The notes under the pieces are model-generated. The model made no database searches and had not been told where the DNA came from. It saw nothing but the letters and a program-made list of their open reading frames with translations. A stretch of 64,000 nucleotides of DNA from JBBQZU01 sp038207425. GTDB lineage: Bacteria; Bacteroidota; Bacteroidia; Flavobacteriales_D; Cryomorphaceae. The stretch spans positions 1-64,000 of the forward strand of contig JBBQZU010000017.1 of the NCBI GenBank assembly GCA_038207425.1. Reading direction: 5' to 3'. Positions 16,789-25,174 of the stretch are shown in pieces. The position numbers and the translations under genes were made by a program. How positions within the stretch are numbered: position 1 is the stretch's first letter; every line of letters starts with the position of its first letter.

Positions 16789-17448
16789 TTAGCCTGCCAG
16801 CGCGCTTTTGCTTAGGATGTTCATTATTTCACTTCGTCCTAATTTCTGCATTTGCACAGCGTTAAATTTGGCTGAAATATCATCGCAAATCTTCTTTAAA
16901 TTATCTTCGCGATTGGCAATATTCTTCATAGCAATCGACATCGCATCCCGCACTATCGGCGGCGCATCTGAAATCTCTCCAGAAATGGATTTCAAATAGT
17001 TTGCGAAAAATTCATCGCTAAGTTTATTTCTGTTCTTTGCTACTTCTGCCAGCGTGAAGTAGGCATAGCACCTAAAATCACCATCCTGACATTTCGCCCA
17101 TGAATCAATAAAATGAACGGCATATTCAGAACGGGCAATAACATTCTGACAAAATTTTTCGGCAAAAGGAGATGGGTACAACTGATCTGCTCTTTTTTGA
17201 AGTTCATCCTTTGTGTAGCTTTCAGGTTGGTCAATGTAAGTGGCTAGCGCCTTCATATCATGATTTGCATCTGAATAAAGTTCATCTGCCAAAGCCGCAT
17301 CGCAGGGTAAATTCCGCGCCACTTCTTTTATTCGTGCGAAGCTTAGTCCAAAAGTTTCTTCTCCGTGGGTATCCAAAATTGTCCATCCTTTGTCAGAGAT
17401 TGTAAGGCTCTCATTTTTAAGTATATCACGAACATCTTCAACGGTCAT
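16789..17448 (-). CDS. DNA alkylation repair (AlkD-like) HEAT-repeat protein
   Basis: A 219-residue all-helical protein. The order GLSFARIKEVARNL (33-46), ALADELYSDANHDMKALATYID, then a segment like FAEKFCQNVIARSEYAVHFIDSW and a string of short amphipathic helices resembles AlkD-type HEAT-like proteins that recognise alkylated bases. The usual tryptophan/aspartate active-site residues are not clearly placed, so glycosylase activity is uncertain. It has its own -7 box (TAACTTTG) and lies downstream of a DNA methyltransferase gene on the same strand with a 146-nt gap. The pairing of a methyltransferase with an alkylation-repair-like protein may be chance. Confidence 0.6.
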   Translation of the reverse strand: MTVEDVRDILKNESLTISDKGWTILDTHGEETFGLSFARIKEVARNLPCDAALADELYSDANHDMKALATYIDQPESYTKDELQKRADQLYPSPFAEKFCQNVIARSEYAVHFIDSWAKCQDGDFRCYAYFTLAEVAKNRNKLSDEFFANYLKSISGEISDAPPIVRDAMSIAMKNIANREDNLKKICDDISAKFNAVQMQKLGRSEIMNILSKSALAG

Positions 17449-17477
17449 AGGCGATTCTTAAAGGTTTAATGCGAAAT

Positions 17478-17485
17478 CAAAGTTA
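17478..17485 (-). promoter_or_regulatory. -7 box of the AlkD-like gene
   Basis: The minus strand reads TAACTTTG, a perfect TAnnTTTG, 29 nt upstream of the ATG at 17448. No TTG in the -33 zone. Confidence 0.5.
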
Positions 17486-17594
17486 AGCCTAAGTATGCTT
17501 TGTATTACCGATGGCTGCATATTAGATATCCACAGTGCTTGTGTAATAGTATAAGTAAGAAGATTGATAGTTGTACAACTGACGGCAAATGGAC

Positions 17595-19013
17595 TCATGG
17601 CTTCCTGAAGCACAGGCAATACTGGTGAAATGTGTTGCTCACAAATGTGTTTCCATAGCCGTAAGGCGCTATTGATAAATCATCTTGGCACCAGAAGACT
17701 TCGGGCATCAATACAAAATCTTTTTGCAGCATTGCGGCTAAATCCCAAGCAAAAGGGTAATTGCGCCCTTTCTTCTTGATGTTTTTTACGACGATGATAA
17801 AGTGACCGCCCGACTTCAGAATTCTGGAGAGCGAATGGTAAATTTTCACAAGTTCATTCACAAATTCCTGATAATCTGCTACGTTACCCAAGTCTTTCTC
17901 GTCGTCAGAATAATTGGTCTGTAAGCCATGTTGAATTCTTTTAGCTTGGTTTTCAGCTCCTTTCATATTGAGTATATCCCAATAGGGCGGTGAAGTGATT
18001 ATTAAATCCTGCAGGGGAAAGCCATATGTGCCTGCTTTTCTGGCATCACCTCTTATAATATCGAATGAAGGCATTTCAGAAACGGGAAACTCACATCCGG
18101 TGGCTGATGCTTCAAAAAGATATGCCAGGCAGCGCTCACGGGCAATATCTGTGAAATAGGAAGAGAGCTCAACACCAAAGCCATTTCTTCCGAGTTTCAG
18201 GGCTGCCACTTGCGCACTTCCTGTTCCCGACATGGGATCGAAAACATTCTCGCCGGGCTTCGTGAAGGTTTTAATAAATATTTCTGCCAAATCTTCAGGG
18301 AACTTAGCCGGGTGCACTATTTCGTTTTTCTTGCGGCGTTGCGGCTTTAATATAAACCAGGATGGAGGGATGTGCTCCGCATGAATGCCCATAGCATGGT
18401 GCTCATTATTGTCATAATAATTGCGGGCAGGGATTTGATAAATACCTGAGTTTTCATCCTTCCGGAAATGAAGTACATAAAAATGGCTTCCAGTAGGATG
18501 GTAGTAGTTATTTCCTGAATGGTGCGCGTAATCGAGCCCTGCAATCTTTTCGTCTTTCAGCGAAAGCAATTGCCCGATGCCGCAGGCCAGGTCCCACGCC
18601 CAGGGATAGTATGCGCCACCAATCTGAATGTTTGAAATGGCTAGTGCTAAAAATCTCCGGTGCAGAATATTTGCCGAAAGGACTGCAACGAGATCCAGAA
18701 TATTCTTGCTGTACGCCGGCCACTCTGAAGGCGAAATTTCCGCAATCTCAATTCTTAGGTCAAGCAGAGCAAACTGGCATTGCACATTAGGATCTTGAGT
18801 TGCCGAAAAACCAAGCTCGGCGATACATTTCACAGCTATCTTATAATCCGGGCCGTAGTAGAATACCGGAATATCACTTTCTTCCTTGAGTGTAAAGAAG
18901 CGCATATTGCCTCGAATCCAGCTTTCCGCATCGGTATATCTGAACCAGGATTTCTGAAAAGGAAGCCATTCTTTGGAACTTAATCTGTTGAATCGGTTGA
19001 TGCCTGCAGCCAT
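17595..19013 (-). CDS. Orphan DNA methyltransferase (TSPPY type) with an internal duplication
   Basis: A 472-residue amino-methyltransferase (N6-adenine or N4-cytosine). SAM-binding motif I is DPMSGTGS (259-266), catalytic motif IV is TSPPYW (340-345), and motif X-like HPAKFPEDLAE precedes motif I. The C-terminal part (about 380-471: YQEFVNELVKIYHSLSRIL ... NYPFAWDLA ... FHQYCLCFRK) has a clear counterpart in the N-terminal part (about 97-184: EWPAYSKNILDLVAVLSAN ... YYPWAWDLA ... HFYVLHFRK) that lacks motif IV. So the N-terminus looks like a decayed second methyltransferase half, perhaps used for target recognition. No restriction endonuclease or specificity gene is adjacent. It may regulate or protect DNA as an orphan enzyme; the target site is unknown. 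Confidence 0.88.
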   Translation of the reverse strand: MAAGINRFNRLSSKEWLPFQKSWFRYTDAESWIRGNMRFFTLKEESDIPVFYYGPDYKIAVKCIAELGFSATQDPNVQCQFALLDLRIEIAEISPSEWPAYSKNILDLVAVLSANILHRRFLALAISNIQIGGAYYPWAWDLACGIGQLLSLKDEKIAGLDYAHHSGNNYYHPTGSHFYVLHFRKDENSGIYQIPARNYYDNNEHHAMGIHAEHIPPSWFILKPQRRKKNEIVHPAKFPEDLAEIFIKTFTKPGENVFDPMSGTGSAQVAALKLGRNGFGVELSSYFTDIARERCLAYLFEASATGCEFPVSEMPSFDIIRGDARKAGTYGFPLQDLIITSPPYWDILNMKGAENQAKRIQHGLQTNYSDDEKDLGNVADYQEFVNELVKIYHSLSRILKSGGHFIIVVKNIKKKGRNYPFAWDLAAMLQKDFVLMPEVFWCQDDLSIAPYGYGNTFVSNTFHQYCLCFRKP

Positions 19014-19020
19014 AGTTGCA

Positions 19021-19028
19021 CAAATGTA
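19021..19028 (-). promoter_or_regulatory. -7 box of the DNA methyltransferase gene
   Basis: The minus strand reads TACATTTG, a perfect TAnnTTTG, ending 7 nt before the ATG at 19013. A transcript from it would have almost no 5' leader. Confidence 0.55.
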
Positions 19029-19090
19029 AAATTATGATGGCAATCGCGAAGATTGATTCACATGGTTGCACCCGCTTGGGGTACCATCAT

Positions 19091-20539
19091 TTACTTGATC
19101 TGAAGGTCTTCAAGTCTGCTAATGATATCAGGTATCTGCTCAACACCAATATCCTTGGCCTTGATTATTTTGTTGGCATCGAGCAAAATTATCTTAGGTG
19201 TTGAAAAAACATCGAATGCCTCATGGTACTTCAGGCTCTGGTAGGTAGTTTTACCTGACGTGATCAGAGTGGTAGCATAATCAGCGTCTTTATATGCATC
19301 CGGCGGTATACTCACATTGTAGAAACTCATCTTATTATCTCTGATGAATTTATTCCATTTCTTACCATTATCGGCGCTTACAGCATATATGGCCAGGTCG
19401 CCTTTGTATCTTTGGAACATCTCCACAAGTTTGGGGGTTTCCTTTTTACAATGCCCGCAATCAGGATCGTAGAAATAGAGCAGCGTATACTTGTTTTTAA
19501 TATCGCGGTGTGTGCTGATCCAATTGCCAGCAGTATCGGCAAGTGTGAGCTCAGGAGCACGCATTCCTATTAAGGTAAAGCGCTTGCTGTTTGCTTTCTC
19601 GCGAATGCTTTTCAGCTTTTCTTCATCCATCCAGAAGGCATCATCACCTTTGTAAAAATTGTCGACCATGTAAACGAATACCTTGTCCATACCCATGATT
19701 TTTGATGTCTCAAAATTATAGGTGGTATAATGAACGGTGTATTTGTACACTTCTGATCCTTTCGGTAGTTTTACTGATAGCCGCCTGAAATTTTGAACGA
19801 TAGAGTCAGGATCCTGAATTAGGGTTTTATTAAGGAAATTAACCAGTTTGGTGTGAAAAATCGGCGTATTCACTACGCGGTCGTCACTTAAATCTATATT
19901 ATCAAAATAGTGCTGTTTGTAGTACTGGTATGCTTTATCGCGGTCGGCATGGAGTTCTGACGGAGGTTCTATGTCCACCGACATTTTTATTTCCTTTACA
20001 GAAAAAAGGTTGGCATACTTCACAAAAAGGTCATTCTGAGAAGCAGCTACTTCTACGTTCAGTTCATTATAGCGCGTTTTCAGACGCGATGTAATTTCTG
20101 GTTTGCCATCATTCTCTTCGAGTTCTTTTATGAGCTGATCTCTTTCAATTCTTTTTGCCGAAAGGAACCGCATATAGTCAAACATTACTCTGTTGTTCTC
20201 TGATTTGATAACTTTCATGTTCATCACCAAATCCACAGTGTCGGTTTCCATCTTAATGTCTTCACCGTCGGCTATGATTATTTCGAAATACTTTGGTCCG
20301 GGCAATACCACGGCAAACTTTCCTTCTTTCTTCTTTTCCACCCGCTTGAAACTGAAGTTGCCATTTTTATCAGCCTTTGCAGTGTCGGCATAGTATAGCC
20401 TTTCACCATAGTAATTGGCCAGGTATACTGTCGTGTCCTTTACTCCATTGATATGAAAATGGTATGGATTTGTTTTTTGTGCAGTAGCAGCAATACTGAC
20501 AATGAATGCCAGAATGATCAGAATCGTTCTTTGGGTCAT
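19091..20539 (-). CDS. TlpA-type thiol-disulfide protein with DUF4369-like N-terminus
   Basis: A 482-residue exported redox protein. After a signal peptide (about 1-20, ending ATAQ) comes a beta domain of the DUF4369 kind (NGVKDTTVYLANYYGERLYY, residues 30-110), a helical middle region (about 130-320), and a C-terminal thioredoxin fold with the active site DCGHCKKE (about 358-365) and the cis-proline segment FSTPKIILLD near the end. Such proteins are periplasmic or lipid-anchored reductases in Bacteroidota; this one has no lipobox. The gene is flanked by a methyltransferase downstream and prfC upstream, neither obviously related. A GACATTTG near-consensus box lies upstream. The specific disulfide client is unknown. 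Confidence 0.88.
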   Translation of the reverse strand: MTQRTILIILAFIVSIAATAQKTNPYHFHINGVKDTTVYLANYYGERLYYADTAKADKNGNFSFKRVEKKKEGKFAVVLPGPKYFEIIIADGEDIKMETDTVDLVMNMKVIKSENNRVMFDYMRFLSAKRIERDQLIKELEENDGKPEITSRLKTRYNELNVEVAASQNDLFVKYANLFSVKEIKMSVDIEPPSELHADRDKAYQYYKQHYFDNIDLSDDRVVNTPIFHTKLVNFLNKTLIQDPDSIVQNFRRLSVKLPKGSEVYKYTVHYTTYNFETSKIMGMDKVFVYMVDNFYKGDDAFWMDEEKLKSIREKANSKRFTLIGMRAPELTLADTAGNWISTHRDIKNKYTLLYFYDPDCGHCKKETPKLVEMFQRYKGDLAIYAVSADNGKKWNKFIRDNKMSFYNVSIPPDAYKDADYATTLITSGKTTYQSLKYHEAFDVFSTPKIILLDANKIIKAKDIGVEQIPDIISRLEDLQIK

Positions 20540-20588
20540 AGTGTATTTTTGTGGTGAACGTTTTGCAAATGTCGTGCTAAAGTGCGTT

Positions 20589-22190
20589 TCATCGGTAGGC
20601 TACTTCAGTTTTAAATTCACTGGTTGTGTGGAAAGTGATTTCGGGAAAATTTTGGCGTTCCAGATTCAATATCCACGCACTAGGGGCCAAAAACACCCAG
20701 TTCTCATCCTTGTCTTTAACTATCTGACTTGCTTTTATCCGCAGGAATTCGTTCATTTTTGCACTATCGCTGCTTGTAAGCCAGCAGGCCTTGTAAAAAT
20801 TGAGTGGCCTGAATGCGCATTTGGCGCCGTATTCGTGCTCCAGACGGTACTGAATTACATCAAATTGAAGTTCACCAACCGTTCCTATTATCTTTTTGTT
20901 GCCCATATCCTGAATGAATAGCTGCGCTACTCCTTCATCAGTTAGCTGTCTGATTCCCTTTTCAAGCTGCTTTGTTTTCAGCGGATCCCTGTTTTCCAAC
21001 TCTTTGAAAATCTCTGGCGAGAAACTGGGAATTCCTTTGAAGTTCATCACTTCGCCTTCGGTAAGGGTATCACCAATTTTGAAATTACCCGTATCGTAAA
21101 GGCCTACCACGTCGCCAGGATAGGCTTCATCAATCACAGTTTTTTCCTGAGCCATAAAGCTCGAAGGATTGGAGAATTTAATGTTCTTGTCATGCCGCAC
21201 GTGGTGATAAAACTGATTTCTCTCAAATTTGCCGGAGCATATGCGTAAAAATGCAATTCTGTCGCGGTGTTTAGGATCCAAGTTGGCGTGTATTTTAAAA
21301 ACAAATCCGCTAAACTTATTTTCAAAAGGATCTACCTGCCTTATATCAGTAGAGCGGGGTAGAGGTATTGGGGCTATGTCTATAAATGTTTCGAGTAGCT
21401 CTTTAACTCCAAAATTATTGAGCGCACTACCAAAAAATACCGGTGCAAGCGCCGCGTCCATGTATTTTTCCCTGTCAAAAGGCCCATACACGCCTTCCAC
21501 CATTTCAACTTCATCGCGCAAGGTGTCTGCCGGCCCTTTGCCGATTATCTTGTCTATGGTTTTATCTTTGAGATCGTTAATTTCAATGCTGTCACTCTCG
21601 CGTTTGGTTTTATTTGCTTCAAAAAGCCTAAGGGTTTTATCGTACAGATTATAAACTCCCTGAAAAGTAGCACCTATACCAATAGGCCAGCTTAACGGTC
21701 GGGTCTTGATTGAAAGTTTTTCTTCCAACTCATCGAGCAGGTCAAAAGGCTCTTTGCCTTCACGGTCCATCTTATTTACAAAGATGATAACTGGAGTATT
21801 GCGCATTCTACATACTTCCATAAGCCGCTCAGTCTGCTCTTCGACTCCTTTTACACAGTCTATTACAAGTATTACGCTGTCCACTGCAGTGAGCGTGCGA
21901 TAGGTGTCTTCAGCGAAATCTTTGTGACCCGGCGTGTCAAGTATATTCACCTGGGTGCCATGATAGTTAAAGCCCATTACCGAAGTAGCAACAGAAATTC
22001 CACGCTGGCGCTCAATCTCCATAAAGTCGCTTGTGGCTGTTTTTTTGATTTTATTCGACTTTACCGCACCGGCAGTCTGAATTGCGCCACCGTATAGCAG
22101 AAACTTTTCTGTAAGGGTTGTCTTACCAGCATCCGGGTGACTTATAATTGCGAATGTTTTGCGGCTGTTGATTGCTTCTTTTAAAGTCAT
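20589..22190 (-). CDS. prfC: Peptide chain release factor 3
   Basis: A 533-residue translational GTPase that ejects RF1 or RF2 from the ribosome after peptide release. GTPase motifs: SHPDAGKTT (17-25, RF3-specific G1), DTPGHKDFAEDTYRTL (G3) and NKMDRE (G4); the C-terminal region includes FRPLNFYKACWLTS. I start it at the ATG at 22190, giving MTLKEAINSRKTFAIIS. An in-frame TTG at 22211 overlaps the 3' end of the TAAATTTG -7 box (22216-22209) and cannot be the start. Length agrees with the E. coli protein. Monocistronic, separated from the TlpA-like gene by about 50 bp. Confidence 0.96.
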   Translation of the reverse strand: MTLKEAINSRKTFAIISHPDAGKTTLTEKFLLYGGAIQTAGAVKSNKIKKTATSDFMEIERQRGISVATSVMGFNYHGTQVNILDTPGHKDFAEDTYRTLTAVDSVILVIDCVKGVEEQTERLMEVCRMRNTPVIIFVNKMDREGKEPFDLLDELEEKLSIKTRPLSWPIGIGATFQGVYNLYDKTLRLFEANKTKRESDSIEINDLKDKTIDKIIGKGPADTLRDEVEMVEGVYGPFDREKYMDAALAPVFFGSALNNFGVKELLETFIDIAPIPLPRSTDIRQVDPFENKFSGFVFKIHANLDPKHRDRIAFLRICSGKFERNQFYHHVRHDKNIKFSNPSSFMAQEKTVIDEAYPGDVVGLYDTGNFKIGDTLTEGEVMNFKGIPSFSPEIFKELENRDPLKTKQLEKGIRQLTDEGVAQLFIQDMGNKKIIGTVGELQFDVIQYRLEHEYGAKCAFRPLNFYKACWLTSSDSAKMNEFLRIKASQIVKDKDENWVFLAPSAWILNLERQNFPEITFHTTSEFKTEVAYR

Positions 22191-22208
22191 TGATCTAATT
22201 TCGGGGTG

Positions 22209-22216
22209 CAAATTTA
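22209..22216 (-). promoter_or_regulatory. -7 box of prfC
   Basis: TAAATTTG on the minus strand, perfect consensus, 18 nt before the chosen ATG. It decides the start codon of prfC. Confidence 0.55.
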
Positions 22217-22313
22217 TACATTCCTGCGCTATTGAGTTTCACACGCTACTTGGCATTTCAAGCCCACGCAATATTTTGGGTGTTGGATGAACTTTATGTT
22301 GGCTGAAGGGGTT

Positions 22314-22321
22314 TATATTTG
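22314..22321 (+). promoter_or_regulatory. -7 box of the sugar dehydrogenase gene
   Basis: TATATTTG, perfect TAnnTTTG, 37 nt before the ATG at 22359. TTGG occurs at 22283 and 22299, neither at ideal spacing. Confidence 0.5.
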
Positions 22322-22358
22322 CCCAATATTATTTCATGCTCACGATAAATAAACTTAA

Positions 22359-24008
22359 ATGAAGAAATTCTACATGTTCATGCTCTTTGCAGGTGTTGGT
22401 TTTTATTTCAATCCTGCATTTTCTCAGGAAGCTTCGTCCGAAGGGATTAATATTCTTTGGAGTTCATTCGCTTCAGGTTATACAAGACCCTGTGACATGC
22501 GCAGCATCGGCGATGACAGAATTTTTGTGGTAGAACAAACAGGTCGAATCAAAATATTGCACACTGATGGCACCCAAAATTTAACCCCATTCCTAAACAT
22601 TTCAGACAGGGTAGATGCAAATGACTCTGAGAAAGGACTTCTTGGACTGGCATTTCCACCCAATTATGCTGAAACAGGATACTTTTTTGTGAACTACACC
22701 CGAACTGAATCTGGTGTTTTATACACACAGATATCAAGGTTTAGCAGAGACCCTGAAAACCCTGATTTGGCGCTAGCCGATAGTGAACTTTTGCTCTTGA
22801 ACTATGTGCAGGATTTCAGCAATCACAATGGAGGTCAAATAGAATTTGGTCCTTTGGATGGCTACTTATATATTGGCTCAGGTGATGGTGGAAGTGGCGG
22901 AGACCCAAACAACAGGGCACAGAATGTGAATAGCTTTCTCGGTAAAATGCTTCGCATTGATATCAATACTGAACCATACGCCATACCTGATGACAATCCT
23001 TTTGTGGGAGCTAATGGACTTGACGAAATCTGGTCATATGGTTTGCGAAATCCTTGGAAATTTGCCTTTGACAGCCAAACGGGCGATCTGTATATAGGCG
23101 ATGTGGGCCAGTCGAACCGTGAAGAAGTAAATTTTGAACCCGCTGGTACAGCAGGAGGTACCAATTATGGCTGGAGGTGCTTTGAAGGTACCGCTCCGTA
23201 TAATACCCAAAATTGCCAGGGGCCGTTATCATATCAGGCACCGGTATTTGATTACGCTTGGGGAAATGGTCCTAATGGTTTCAGATGTTCGGTAACCGGA
23301 GGTAGGATATACAGAGGAGAAATATTTACCAATCTTGTTGGTAAGTACATTTTTGCTGATTATTGTTCTAATGAGTATTGGGTTACGTGGCAGGAAAATG
23401 GTGATTGGAATATGGTCAATAAGGGAGGCTTCACATCAGGCTCAGTGGCTTTTGGTGAAGATAGTCAAGGAGGTCTTTACGTTATTCGCGGAAGCAATGG
23501 GACCATTTTCAAACTCACTGAGCAATGCTCTTTGCTCGGAGCGGAAATTACCCAGAGCAATGATTACGAACTGAGCGTTTCTGTAGTAGGAGCTGAGAGC
23601 TATACGTGGTTCTTGAATGGTTCAGAATTAACTTCAGGACAATCAAGTATTACAGCTACCCAAAACGGTAATTATACAGTGGTAGTAGAAACCACCGGTG
23701 GTTGCACCCTTACTTCAGCCGGCTTAGAAGTGATAGGCCTCAGTGTTTCTGACCACCCGGGAGTTGAAGAGTTTATCATTTATCCGAATCCGTCAGAAGG
23801 GCTTTTTCGCATCAGGGCTGATATTTCAAATACACTTAGAAATATAAAAGTTTCTGTTTATACTGCTGATGGAAGAATATTGAGTTCAGAAGTCTTAAAT
23901 TCTACTGAAAAGGAACTGGATATCAGCCGTTTGCCTGCAGGTGTATATTTTATTATGCTTACATCCGAAAATGCTCCTTTGGCTCAGCGCCGGTTGATAA
24001 AGCATTGA
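22359..24008 (+). CDS. Secreted PQQ-dependent sugar dehydrogenase-like protein with T9SS type A sorting domain
   Basis: A 549-residue exported six-bladed propeller related to soluble glucose dehydrogenase/sorbosone dehydrogenase. After the signal peptide (about 1-22) come VEQTGRIKI, KGLLGLAFPPNY, NHNGGQIEFGP, YLYIGSGDGGSGGDPNNRAQ and IWSYGLRNPWKF, which are the family landmarks including the conserved active-site-region His in NHNGG. Then an Ig-like spacer (about 395-460) and the sorting domain (YPNPSEGLFRI from 475, LPAGVYFIM, basic end). It should be displayed or released at the surface and oxidise a sugar or polyol, with PQQ bound; both substrate and cofactor are inferred from the family. 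No PQQ synthesis genes are in the window. Confidence 0.88.
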   Translation: MKKFYMFMLFAGVGFYFNPAFSQEASSEGINILWSSFASGYTRPCDMRSIGDDRIFVVEQTGRIKILHTDGTQNLTPFLNISDRVDANDSEKGLLGLAFPPNYAETGYFFVNYTRTESGVLYTQISRFSRDPENPDLALADSELLLLNYVQDFSNHNGGQIEFGPLDGYLYIGSGDGGSGGDPNNRAQNVNSFLGKMLRIDINTEPYAIPDDNPFVGANGLDEIWSYGLRNPWKFAFDSQTGDLYIGDVGQSNREEVNFEPAGTAGGTNYGWRCFEGTAPYNTQNCQGPLSYQAPVFDYAWGNGPNGFRCSVTGGRIYRGEIFTNLVGKYIFADYCSNEYWVTWQENGDWNMVNKGGFTSGSVAFGEDSQGGLYVIRGSNGTIFKLTEQCSLLGAEITQSNDYELSVSVVGAESYTWFLNGSELTSGQSSITATQNGNYTVVVETTGGCTLTSAGLEVIGLSVSDHPGVEEFIIYPNPSEGLFRIRADISNTLRNIKVSVYTADGRILSSEVLNSTEKELDISRLPAGVYFIMLTSENAPLAQRRLIKH

Positions 24009-24020
24009 CCTTTAGGTAAA

Positions 24021-24767
24021 TTATCGCGTCACTACTAATTTGTTGGTTACTGACCCGGTGTTGCATGCAGATATGATGAGGTACATACCAGGGGCAAGCG
24101 TCTCAGCAGCTTGATTGTGCAATGCTTCGCTTATACAGCAGGATTGCGAAAATAGAACCCTTCCCCTCATATCGCAAATGATGCTTCTGTTCAAATTGTC
24201 ATGAACAGCACTTTCGAGCGTGGAAGAGCCGATGATGTTTGTTTGAGTTGAAATCAAGAAATAATCTGTGTCATATAATTCCTTCCAAAGCAAATACCGC
24301 TCTGACGTTCCATGGTAATCAATAAACTCGTAACGGCGTACTTCGCAGTCAACGCCTTTTTCAGGAAAATGAATATACGCTACCTGTTTTGCGATGCGTA
24401 TATTCTCCAGAATAGAATCAGCAAATATAGTTGTGAGTATTTCAAAAGAGGCGCCTTCTATCTTTCCATTTCCTGTGTAGGTCGATACGCAACTTTTGCC
24501 AAACTTGCCAAAATGCTGCATTTCCGAAAGCCCACGTTCACCAGCTTCTATCTCCAAACTAAATTGAAGCACATTCCTGCCTGCCATTCCCGAAATAATT
24601 GAAATCCAATTGTATGACATGTCAGAGCCGACTTTGTGAATATGGGCAAAGGGTTCGACTTGTGTTATTTCTTCGTTGACGTACCTTTCGGCAAATGAAT
24701 CTCGGCTTGGCTGCCCAATTGATTGCACACATAGAATACCAAAAGTAATAACAAGCAATTTGTTCAT
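24021..24767 (-). CDS. Secreted protein with T9SS type A-like C-terminus, otherwise unknown
   Basis: A 248-residue exported protein. The ATG at 24767 gives the signal peptide MNKLLVITFGILCVQSIGQ; the 18 codons upstream in frame add only a poor, charged stretch. The middle region has no family I recognise. The last about 65 residues resemble a type A sorting domain without its usual PNP motif: SIICDMRGRVLF, LAPGMYLIIS, then a basic end VTNKLVVTR. The pattern SCC at about 208-210 is unusual. It converges on the sugar dehydrogenase gene with 12 bp between stops. Confidence 0.65.
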   Translation of the reverse strand: MNKLLVITFGILCVQSIGQPSRDSFAERYVNEEITQVEPFAHIHKVGSDMSYNWISIISGMAGRNVLQFSLEIEAGERGLSEMQHFGKFGKSCVSTYTGNGKIEGASFEILTTIFADSILENIRIAKQVAYIHFPEKGVDCEVRRYEFIDYHGTSERYLLWKELYDTDYFLISTQTNIIGSSTLESAVHDNLNRSIICDMRGRVLFSQSCCISEALHNQAAETLAPGMYLIISACNTGSVTNKLVVTR

Positions 24768-25174
24768 CTCAATTTTAGTTTCCCTAGCCCGGGAAGCAAC
24801 GCTCCAAAGGCAGAGCAGCACTGCAAAGACGATCTATATGTAGCGGGGCTGCTTTGGAAAATGGTTTTTAACAAATGGGAGAGTTTCCCTGGACTCAAAT
24901 TATAGCTGTGCAGTAGAACGTTGGCATCTATAAGAAGGTTTTCAACGTCAAGAGAAGCATTTACATCCTTAAAATTTTTAAAACAATGAGCCTTGTTGTG
25001 TTGAAAACTAAGACTGACCTACCACCGCCGGAGAATATGAATAATACATATTTGGGCCTGTTAACTTGGAATCCTAAAGAGCCCGTGCGCACGAATTTTA
25101 TATGTATGATTCGCAACTACGCGGGAAATCATTATTTTCACCAAATTATTTTCACTGAACTAGCGCATTTTTCT
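24768..25174. other. 407-bp non-coding region ahead of the PKD protein
   Basis: No gene seen. It holds an imperfect inverted repeat: TCCAAAG and CAGC (24803-24819, with a 6-nt insert) against GCTGCTTTGGA (24848-24858), and a direct repeat of ATTATTTTCAC near 25131 and 25147 close to the start of the next gene. The frame is open from 24986 into the PKD gene but its residues look random and no signal peptide would result. It must contain the divergent promoters; no clear -7 box was found for either gene. Confidence 0.5.

Noticed and set aside
24986..25174. Extended N-terminus of the PKD protein
   Set aside because: The 63 extra residues have no signal peptide at the start and no homology; the ATG at 25175 gives a clean signal peptide.
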